Positions 1 to 5,658 of a stretch of 5,858 bases of DNA are shown here, piece by piece. A program made the translations under genes and the position numbers. Source of the stretch: UBA5420 sp964485345. GTDB taxonomy: Bacteria; Bacillota; Limnochordia; Darwinibacteriales; Darwinibacteriaceae. The DNA is taken from the NCBI GenBank assembly GCA_964485345.1, contig CAZAJB010000118.1:1-5858 (forward strand). Reading direction: 5' to 3'. The notes below the pieces were generated by a model. The model had not been told where the DNA came from. It did not search any database and was given only the letters and a program-made list of their open reading frames with translations. Each line of letters starts with the position of its first letter. Position 1 is the stretch's first letter.

Positions 1-435
1 AGCCTTGGTTTAGTCGATACCCTTGCAGCCATTGTGATACCTACACTTGTGTCGCCCTTCGGTATCTTTTTGCTTAGGCAGTTTATTATGGGAGTCCCAG
101 ACTCCCTTATCGATGCGGCTGAGATCGATGGTTGTACAGAGTTTGGCAAATTCCGTTGTATCGTGCTGCCCATGGTTAAGCCAGCTATGGCCACTCTGAC
201 AATCTACCAATTTAGGTGGACGTGGAACGATTTGCTGTGGCCCATGATCATCACAACTTCAAGAAACATGAGGACTCTGCCTGTTGGTATGTCCATGTTT
301 ACACAGGAACATGTTAGCGCTTATCATCTTCAAATGGCGGCATCGACGCTTGTTGTGCTTCCTGTCATCGTTGTCTTTCTGGTTATGCAAAGACAGTTCG
401 TCGAAGGTGTGGCCCTAACTGGAATGAAGGGGTAA
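1..435 (+). CDS. Carbohydrate ABC transporter permease, MalG type (5'-truncated)
   Basis: This is the C-terminal 144 residues of an inner-membrane permease of a CUT1-type sugar ABC importer; the frame is open from base 1, so the start lies upstream. Visible order: a hydrophobic helix (about residues 7-28), then the cytoplasmic EAA loop (about 34-61, with DAAEIDGCTEFG, the invariant Gly at 44, and IVLPMVKPA), which docks on the ATPase subunit. A helix around FRWTWNDLLWP and a last helix (about 114-129) follow. The tail RQFVEGVALTGMKG is typical of MalG-like subunits, which commonly end in a VxGxxxGxxKG pattern. Family knowledge says it pairs with a MalF-like permease, a substrate-binding lipoprotein and an ATPase, none of which is in view. 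The next gene starts 28 bases later, which suggests co-transcription. Substrate cannot be read from the permease. Family assignment is secure. Confidence 0.95.
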   Translation, partial: SLGLVDTLAAIVIPTLVSPFGIFLLRQFIMGVPDSLIDAAEIDGCTEFGKFRCIVLPMVKPAMATLTIYQFRWTWNDLLWPMIITTSRNMRTLPVGMSMFTQEHVSAYHLQMAASTLVVLPVIVVFLVMQRQFVEGVALTGMKG

Positions 436-447
436 AAGAAACTAAAC

Positions 448-453
448 AAGGAG
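448..453 (+). promoter_or_regulatory. Shine-Dalgarno site that decides the start of the first oxidoreductase
   Basis: AAGGAG lies 10 bases before the GTG at 464 but only 1 base before the in-frame GTG at 455. The spacing therefore favours 464 as the real start, giving a protein beginning MSKKIRVGVIGCG. Confidence 0.7.
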
Positions 454-463
454 TGTGACGAAA

Positions 464-1768
464 GTGAGTAAAAAAATCAGAGTAGGCGTGATTGGTTGTG
501 GAATGGTCTTTAGCAGTTCCCATATGCCTGCCTTCTTGGAGATGCCAGACGTAGAGTTGGTGGCTTTCTATGATATCAGCCAAGACAGAGCTACATGGAT
601 TCGTGATCGCTATGCCAGCATGCTTGAGGCTAAAATCGTAGAGTTGGAGACGCCCCTTGACGACGAGGTAAGGTGGGTCGATTCATGGCGCTGGGCTGAT
701 GACAATATACCTGCGAAACTCGCGGCTCAACATCGTGCAACACTGAAGAACTTGACTGTCTATGAGTCAGCAGAGGAGCTTTTGAAGAACGTAGATGTGG
801 TTGATGTTGCTACACCAGTAAAGTTCCACATTCCCTATGTCCTGATGGCCCTTAAGGCTGGTGTGCACGTTATGAGTGAAAAGGCCATGGGTCGTTCGTG
901 GTGGGAAGCGAAGGAAGTTGTTGCAGCTGCAAAAACCAGCAAGGCAAAATACCAATTGCTCGATGACAATGTCTTTCTTCCGAGATACGACACACTAAGG
1001 AATATCATTGAGGCCGGCCTAGTTGGCGACGTACAGTCTATGTGGGTTGCTCGCGGTGGGCATGGCCCAGAGGCCCGCTCATGGTTCTGGGATCCTGAAG
1101 TTAGCGGTGGCGGCTCTCTTATGGACTATGGAACTCATGCCATTGCTTCGCTTTGGTACCTCATTGGATATGATAGTGTACCTGTGAAAATCAAGTCCAT
1201 GCGAATTGAATCGTTGATGAAGACAAGACCCCTCGGAGGTTTGATCCAGACAATTAATGTAGACGATGATGCTCACATTAAGGTCCAGTTTGAACAGCCC
1301 GACGGCAACTGGTGTGACGCCGTTATTGAGGCCACCTGGTCCTTCCCCGAACTAGGCCGAACAAGTGGAGCGCACAATGGCTTCATTCGGATCCAAGGAA
1401 GTGAAGGCCAAGCTACAGGATACATTGATGACGAAGGCGCGTCGTATATCAAACTAGAACGCTATGGGTATGGGGAACGCCTAATACCCGCGGGCGGAAC
1501 ACTGTCTGATGAAGTGGCCTACGCCTATGAAATTAAGAATTTCATTGAGTGCATTCGGCAAGATAAGGTGTCCATCCTAAACGCAGAGGTTGGCTCGGGT
1601 ATTATGCAAGTTATGGGAGCAGCCTACCTAAGTGAGTTAAAGGGTAGAAAGCCAGTGACGCTGGAGCAGTTCCGTCAATTCTGCAGTGAGTTGGCTGATG
1701 AGAAGTTGAGTGTTGAAGAAAACGCCCTGACGATTATACGCACATTAATGGAACCTTATAAAGCTTAA
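464..1768 (+). CDS. Gfo/Idh/MocA family NAD(P)-dependent oxidoreductase, EKA variant
   Basis: Predicted cytoplasmic sugar or cyclitol dehydrogenase/reductase of 434 residues, longer than the usual 330-390. The N-terminal Rossmann fold has the nucleotide-binding VGVIGCG (residues 7-13), an acidic end of strand 2 (AFYD, D37), and TPVKFHIP (118-124). The family's EKP catalytic-lysine motif reads E139-K140-A141 here. The C-terminal substrate domain has SGGGSLMDYGTHA (214-226), with D221 and H225 at the usual catalytic Asp/His positions. Residues about 38-99 form an enlarged, probably helical insertion between strand 2 and YESAEELL. GTG at 464 is preferred over GTG at 455 because of Shine-Dalgarno spacing. 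It lies 28 bases after the permease and 95 bases before a paralogue: by hand alignment about 79 of 137 positions are identical over residues 100-237. Substrate unknown. The EKA change could alter catalysis, but lysine is retained, so it is probably active. Confidence 0.9.
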   Translation: MSKKIRVGVIGCGMVFSSSHMPAFLEMPDVELVAFYDISQDRATWIRDRYASMLEAKIVELETPLDDEVRWVDSWRWADDNIPAKLAAQHRATLKNLTVYESAEELLKNVDVVDVATPVKFHIPYVLMALKAGVHVMSEKAMGRSWWEAKEVVAAAKTSKAKYQLLDDNVFLPRYDTLRNIIEAGLVGDVQSMWVARGGHGPEARSWFWDPEVSGGGSLMDYGTHAIASLWYLIGYDSVPVKIKSMRIESLMKTRPLGGLIQTINVDDDAHIKVQFEQPDGNWCDAVIEATWSFPELGRTSGAHNGFIRIQGSEGQATGYIDDEGASYIKLERYGYGERLIPAGGTLSDEVAYAYEIKNFIECIRQDKVSILNAEVGSGIMQVMGAAYLSELKGRKPVTLEQFRQFCSELADEKLSVEENALTIIRTLMEPYKA

Positions 1769-1775
1769 CCAAACA

Positions 1776-1805
1776 GGGGTGGGACGCGTGTGCGCGTCCC
1801 ATCCT
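1776..1805 (+). other. GC-rich intergenic hairpin between the two oxidoreductase genes
   Basis: A perfect 8-bp stem, GGGACGCG (1781-1788) with CGCGTCCC (1793-1800), closes a TGTG tetraloop. It extends outward by T1780-A1801, a G-T wobble and two or three further pairs, to about 12 bp. The downstream bases are CTTACAAAAA, with no T-run, so it is not a canonical intrinsic terminator. It could be a partial terminator, an mRNA-processing or stability element, or a protein site. It lies 8 bases after the stop of the first oxidoreductase. Confidence 0.65.
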
Positions 1806-1863
1806 CTTACAAAAACAGGCTATACGCAACACAATGTACGTGATTTGAGGGGGTTTTTTCGTA

Positions 1864-3102
1864 ATGCGTATTACAGGCGACTTAAAGGTAGGCGTAATTG
1901 GCTGCGGTAATATTGCTTGTGGGGCTCACATCCCCAGCTATGAAAGTGTATTGGACTTGGCCCAACTAGTGGCGTTTTATGACATTTGCCCCATGCGATC
2001 CGCCAAGGCACTTGCTCTGCACCAGAGTAATCTTAGGACCATTCTAGAGCGGGACGATTTGGACCAGTCCTTACGGGAAAAGGTGCAAAGGAATATAGAT
2101 GCCTTACGCGTCTATGAGAGCGCGGACGAGTTGCTGCAAAATGTAGACGTGATTGACATTTGCACACCCGTTAAGTGGCATGTTCCCTATGCTTTACAGG
2201 CACTTAAGCAGGGTGTGCATGTTATGTCGGAGAAGCCCATGGCCCTCACCTGGAACCAAGCAACACAGGTTGATGGTCTTTCTGAAGCGAAGGCTTTTTA
2301 CCAGGTAAATGACGATAATGTGTTCCTGCCCAAATATCAAATGATGAGGCATGTCATAGCCAGCGGGGCCATTGGGGATGTGGAGTCCATTTGGTTGCCT
2401 CGGGGTTCGCACGGACCTGAAAACAATCGGTGGTTCTGGAACCCAAGCATCAGTGGCGGAGGCGCCATGCTGGATTACGGATTTCACGCTACCACGGCCG
2501 CTTGGTACTTGCTCGGGTTTGATCAATATGTACCCAAAACAGTGGATAGCAAGAAGATCTGCATCAATCACAAAGAACGGATCATCGAGGGACGCCTGCA
2601 AGAGATACGTGTGGACGATGACGCTCATTTCATGGTGCTGTTTGAGGCTAAGGAACGGGGCAAGTGGGCTACAGCTATGATCGAGGCTACTTGGTCTGGA
2701 GGAGAGTTGGCTTCTAGAACTGATGATATCAAGGGGTATGTAAAGGTTTGTGGGACAGAGGGCGAACTCCTCAGCGAGATCGATGAGGAGGGGCATGTTG
2801 CCCTTAGGGTGCTGAAGTATGGGGCCGGCGAGAGCATCATTAAGGTGCCTGAGACAGAGTCAGAAAGCGTATCGTTCCAAGCCGAAATTCGGAATTTCCT
2901 TGTATCGGTACTTGAAGACAAAGAATCAGTCCTTAATCAAACCCGTGGCGCCGAGATCATGGCCGTACTAGGTTCAGCCTATTTGTCAAATGTACGGAAA
3001 CAGGCTGTGACACTTGATGGCTTCAAGGACTATGTAAACTCCTTCAAGGGACATGATGATGTTGATCAAAAACTAATTGATGTATTTATGCAATCGTTAT
3101 AA
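1864..3102 (+). CDS. Gfo/Idh/MocA family NAD(P)-dependent oxidoreductase, EKP form
   Basis: Predicted cytoplasmic dehydrogenase/reductase of 412 residues, paralogous to the gene just upstream. The Rossmann motif VGVIGCG is at 9-15, AFYD ends at D40, CTPVKWHVP covers 100-108, and the canonical catalytic motif E123-K124-P125 is intact. The substrate domain has SGGGAMLDYGFHA (197-209) with D204 and H208. It shares with its neighbour RGxHGPE followed by WFW (180-192 here), DDNVFLP and VDDDAH. These are probably substrate-pocket or subunit-contact signatures of this subfamily (inference). The insertion after strand 2 (about 41-83) is some 18 residues shorter than in the neighbour. The ATG at 1864 follows GAGGGGG (1847-1853) by 10 bases, supporting this start. 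It follows a hairpin-containing gap of 95 bases and precedes the SIS gene by 34. Substrate unknown; family very likely correct. Confidence 0.92.
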   Translation: MRITGDLKVGVIGCGNIACGAHIPSYESVLDLAQLVAFYDICPMRSAKALALHQSNLRTILERDDLDQSLREKVQRNIDALRVYESADELLQNVDVIDICTPVKWHVPYALQALKQGVHVMSEKPMALTWNQATQVDGLSEAKAFYQVNDDNVFLPKYQMMRHVIASGAIGDVESIWLPRGSHGPENNRWFWNPSISGGGAMLDYGFHATTAAWYLLGFDQYVPKTVDSKKICINHKERIIEGRLQEIRVDDDAHFMVLFEAKERGKWATAMIEATWSGGELASRTDDIKGYVKVCGTEGELLSEIDEEGHVALRVLKYGAGESIIKVPETESESVSFQAEIRNFLVSVLEDKESVLNQTRGAEIMAVLGSAYLSNVRKQAVTLDGFKDYVNSFKGHDDVDQKLIDVFMQSL

Positions 3103-3124
3103 GCAAGGTGAAGCAAGAACCGAT

Positions 3125-3130
3125 GGAGGT
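3125..3130 (+). promoter_or_regulatory. Strong ribosome binding site of the SIS gene
   Basis: GGAGGT, six bases before the ATG at 3137, is a near-perfect match to the 16S rRNA 3' end. It is one of the clearest Shine-Dalgarno sites in the window and fixes the start. Confidence 0.85.
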
Positions 3131-3136
3131 TGAGAC

Positions 3137-4189
3137 ATGATTCGAAATTACATTCTCGAGACCCCCCAAGGGGTACAAGAATTGGTGCATACAGAACTAG
3201 TCCCCAGTGCCCGCGATTTTCTAGCCCTTCTCAAGAGCGCTAAGCGAGTTTATTTTGTGGGTTGCGGAACATCGTTTCATGCGGGTCTATTTGGTAAGTA
3301 TATGTTTGAGAAATATCTGGGCGTAGCTTGTGACACCGTTGATGCATTGGAGTTTGTTGAATCCATTCCTGATAAAATGGTAGGAAAGGATACGCCAGTC
3401 GTACTTATATCACATACTGGCCGGTCTGATGTGACACTGGAGGCCTGTCGGAGGGCAAAGGAGCTTAAGGCACCTGTTTTAGCCCTGTGCGGAGGTCTAG
3501 ATACACCCCTAGGCGAAATGGCAGATGCTCAGGTGAGCTTTAATGCCATAGACGAGACCGTGGGGCCAAAAACAAAAGGTTACACATTGTCCTTAGTCGC
3601 GTTGCTTCAGATGCTATCGCATGTCAGTGCGGATTATACCACTCGTTTTGATACACTTGCCAAGGTGCTAAATGATTCGCTATCTGGATTCATAGCGGAG
3701 ATGGATTCGCTAAGCTGGCCCACAACACATAGCTTCGGCCAACTAGGCGAGATTGTAGTTGTAGGCGGGGGAGTCTGTTGGAGTGTTGTCCATGAAATGG
3801 CACTTAAGCTCATCGAAATTGCACGAATCAACTCCGTGGGATACTATACGGAGCATATGCGTCATGGAGCGTCATATTCAAGGGATAGCAGTGACGGCTT
3901 TATATGTATCATTGCCCGTAAAGCAGACATTCGTACAGCTGTTGAGCTGAGCCAGATCACAAATGCCATAGGATCGCCCTTACTGGTAATTACTGCGCCT
4001 CAGTTTGCAGATCAGCTAGAGTTGCGGGGACAAGCAGAAACGATCGTCCTTTCCAAAGATTTGGAAGAGCTTATTGCTCTAGAGAGCACACTCGCATTGC
4101 AGTTGTTTGCCTATTCTTTAGCGAAGAGACGTGGTCTAAATTTAGATGAAGGGTTGCCAGAGTTCTTGCGGTTCAAGACCAAAGTATAG
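3137..4189 (+). CDS. Stand-alone double-SIS sugar isomerase/deaminase, GlmS C-terminal-like
   Basis: A 350-residue protein with two SIS (phosphosugar-binding) domains, matching the isomerase half of glucosamine-6-phosphate synthase but lacking its N-terminal glutaminase domain. The first SIS domain has VGCGTSFHAG (41-50), ISHTGRSDVTLEA (91-103, the phosphate-binding loop equivalent to GlmS SQSGET) and TVGPKTKGYT (141-150, equivalent to the GlmS STKAF region). The second has ALKLIEIA (222-229) and HMRHGA (240-245). From memory of E. coli GlmS, K224, E227 and H243 match catalytic K485, E488 and H504; the C-terminal FLRFKTKV may supply the final active-site lysine. Without a glutaminase, the known roles of such proteins are deamination of amino-sugar phosphates (NagB-II/AgaS type), deglycation (FrlB type) or isomerisation. 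The operon setting fits catabolism of an imported amino sugar or glycated compound. The exact reaction is not resolvable here. Confidence 0.88.
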   Translation: MIRNYILETPQGVQELVHTELVPSARDFLALLKSAKRVYFVGCGTSFHAGLFGKYMFEKYLGVACDTVDALEFVESIPDKMVGKDTPVVLISHTGRSDVTLEACRRAKELKAPVLALCGGLDTPLGEMADAQVSFNAIDETVGPKTKGYTLSLVALLQMLSHVSADYTTRFDTLAKVLNDSLSGFIAEMDSLSWPTTHSFGQLGEIVVVGGGVCWSVVHEMALKLIEIARINSVGYYTEHMRHGASYSRDSSDGFICIIARKADIRTAVELSQITNAIGSPLLVITAPQFADQLELRGQAETIVLSKDLEELIALESTLALQLFAYSLAKRRGLNLDEGLPEFLRFKTKV

Positions 4190-4220
4190 CCTGATCGCGA
4201 TCTGTTAGGGGTAGCAATGT

Positions 4221-5444
4221 ATGAAAACGGCAGTTGATTCAGGTAAGAGATCGCAGATGGTCGGCGTGAAAAGCGACTTTATGGGCCAGTATACGGTCTT
4301 ATGGTTTACAGGTATGTTGACATACATGTGTTTTGGGTTGATAACCCCGCAGCTTTCAGTGCGAATTATTGACCTGGGGTTTTCTTTAGGGGACTTTGGG
4401 CTGATCCAAGCAGTAGCAACACTCTCGGTTGTTGCTACCCAGGTGGCCATAGGGAAATTATCTGATCACTGGGGGCGGAGAAAGCCTCTGGTGATCGCGG
4501 CAGTAATCATGCTATTCCCTTCGGTCCTAGCCTTTCCCCATGCGTCATCCATGTTTGGGTTGATGGTGCTGTCATCCACCATTCAGATGTCTAGTGCCAT
4601 GTTTAACGCCACCTCCGTAAACTGGGTTTCTCGGTTTGGGAAAAAGGGCCACATGGGTCGGTTGCATGGCTTCTACCGCGCGTCTTTTTCGCTGGGGTGG
4701 GTTATTGCGACACTGTTTATCGGCACAATGCGCGACCACTTGGGGTTTGAGTACACGTATTATGTTGCGGCAGCGTTTCTCTTGGTATCTGCTACCCTTG
4801 TAGGGTTTGGAACCAAGGAAAGATGCTCCTTAGATGATCCCCCTACAGAATCAGGGCTAACCTCAGTGCACAGCAGATATAAGCTTCCCAGAGAGTTGAA
4901 GGTACTTTTCTTTGTCTTTGCCTTCTTCACCTTTGCCCAAACCATGAGTAGTCACCTCAACTACATTTTTTTGCTGCATGATATAGGTGTAAGCAATCAA
5001 CAGTTTGGCTGGATATCCTCTATCCAATCCTGGCCAGAGGTTCCTCTGATGCTGGTACTTGGAGTGATGTCAGACCGTCTGTCTAGTGTCGTATTGCTTG
5101 CAGGCGGTATGGTGATGGGGGGAATAAGGTGGCTGCTCATGTCCCTTGTGACAGGAGCGATGCCAATGTACTTCATTCAACCCTTACATTCCATTAGTAT
5201 GGCCATCAGTGACGTTGTGGTCATAGCTTTCATAACGAGGCTCACTCCCCGGGAGCGCCTTGGAACAGCCCTGGGATGGTATGTCACCATGATGAACATT
5301 GCTCGCTTTCTTGCGCCATTAGCGGCTGGAGCCCTTGGGGACTACTTCGGAATTCGCACGGTCTTTACCTTGTCCGGCGTTATTGCGGTGCTCTCTGGGC
5401 TTGTGATAGCAAAAGTCGGCAGTGGATCGCAGACCCGTGCTTAA
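4221..5444 (+). CDS. Major facilitator superfamily transporter
   Basis: A 407-residue polytopic membrane protein of normal MFS size with about 12 hydrophobic segments (roughly 24-44, 57-77, 89-105, 110-130, 150-169, 178-197, 227-251, 263-282, 287-309, 315-338, 349-370, 376-398). The cytoplasmic loop between helices 2 and 3 has a textbook motif A, GKLSDHWGRRK (78-88), and a weaker repeat, LGVMSDRLSS, follows helix 8 (280-289), reflecting the two 6-helix halves. A hydrophilic central loop covers about 199-224. The PLHSISMAISD stretch (321-331) recalls the PPP/LacY-like MFS subgroup, so a sugar, glycoside or small aromatic substrate with proton coupling is possible (inference). The ATG at 4221 follows AGGGG by 9 bases. 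It sits 31 bases after the SIS gene as the last gene before the terminator. An ABC importer already exists upstream, so it may import a second substrate or export a product. Confidence 0.9.
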   Translation: MKTAVDSGKRSQMVGVKSDFMGQYTVLWFTGMLTYMCFGLITPQLSVRIIDLGFSLGDFGLIQAVATLSVVATQVAIGKLSDHWGRRKPLVIAAVIMLFPSVLAFPHASSMFGLMVLSSTIQMSSAMFNATSVNWVSRFGKKGHMGRLHGFYRASFSLGWVIATLFIGTMRDHLGFEYTYYVAAAFLLVSATLVGFGTKERCSLDDPPTESGLTSVHSRYKLPRELKVLFFVFAFFTFAQTMSSHLNYIFLLHDIGVSNQQFGWISSIQSWPEVPLMLVLGVMSDRLSSVVLLAGGMVMGGIRWLLMSLVTGAMPMYFIQPLHSISMAISDVVVIAFITRLTPRERLGTALGWYVTMMNIARFLAPLAAGALGDYFGIRTVFTLSGVIAVLSGLVIAKVGSGSQTRA

Positions 5445-5466
5445 TTATCTTTGGATCTCCTGGTGT

Positions 5467-5497
5467 TTGATCTGTCGCGGTGAAATGTTGATATGAT
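5467..5497 (+). promoter_or_regulatory. Candidate extended -10 promoter
   Basis: TGATATGAT (5489-5497) is an extended -10 element: TGn followed by TATGAT, 5 of 6 to consensus. A weak -35, TTGATC at 5467-5472, sits 19 bases upstream, longer than ideal. The predicted start, near 5504, falls at the first bases of the operon terminator. It could drive the secreted-protein gene at 5659. It is judged from sequence alone, and such matches arise by chance. Confidence 0.35.
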
Positions 5498-5503
5498 AGT
5501 ACA

Positions 5504-5534
5504 TCCTCTACCACTCAGGGTAGGGGGTTTTTTT
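5504..5534 (+). terminator. Intrinsic terminator of the transporter-oxidoreductase-SIS operon
   Basis: CCTCTACC (5505-5512) pairs with GGTAGGGG (5519-5526) as an 8-bp stem containing one G-T pair, with a 6-base loop and an outer T5504-G5527 wobble. Seven Ts follow immediately (5528-5534). It lies 59 bases after the MFS stop and works only for the + strand, since no T-run lies on the other side. Confidence 0.88.
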
Positions 5535-5658
5535 CTTGTAGCGCCGCATTATACGCCTAAACCTGCCGTTGACTTCCAGGCAGCAGGTTTTCCCAGACAA
5601 AAGACTAATAAGAACATGATAGCGGTGGCCGGCGTTTTGCATAAAAGGGGGAATTCGG
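5535..5658 (+). promoter_or_regulatory. Leader region with inverted repeats before the secreted-protein gene
   Basis: This stretch without a gene holds AAACCTGC (5559-5566) and its exact complement GCAGGTTT (5583-5590). An alternative overlapping pairing is CTGCC (5563-5567) with GGCAG (5579-5583). The two pairings are mutually exclusive. TTGACT (5569-5574) resembles a -35 box, but no good -10 lies 16-18 bases on. The right arm runs into TTTTCCC, too short a T-run for a convincing terminator. The role may be promoter, operator or mRNA leader. Confidence 0.35.
5646..5651 (+). promoter_or_regulatory. Ribosome binding site for the TTG-start secreted protein
   Basis: AGGGGG lies 7 bases before TTG at 5659. 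The spacing supports TTG as the initiator; no ATG or GTG in this frame lies between the site and the signal peptide. Confidence 0.7.

Noticed and set aside
1807..1835. Promoter candidate TTACAA...CACAAT before the second oxidoreductase
   Set aside because: Only 3 of 6 and 4 of 6 matches to consensus with no extended -10; indistinguishable from chance.
2372..2680. 102-codon + strand frame overlapping the second oxidoreductase
   Set aside because: It is an alternate frame within a well-supported gene and has no recognisable domain.
2194..2796. 200-codon open frame on the minus strand inside the second oxidoreductase
   Set aside because: It lies wholly antisense to a gene with strong family motifs, and its translation shows no recognisable domain; it is a shadow frame.
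4193..4202. 10-bp palindrome GATCGCGATC between the SIS and MFS genes
   Set aside because: It has no loop or second copy and is too short to support an operator or hairpin call.
4217..4237. Six-codon mini-ORF (ATG at 4217) overlapping the MFS start
   Set aside because: The ATG overlap is probably chance; the 4221 start has the better Shine-Dalgarno spacing.
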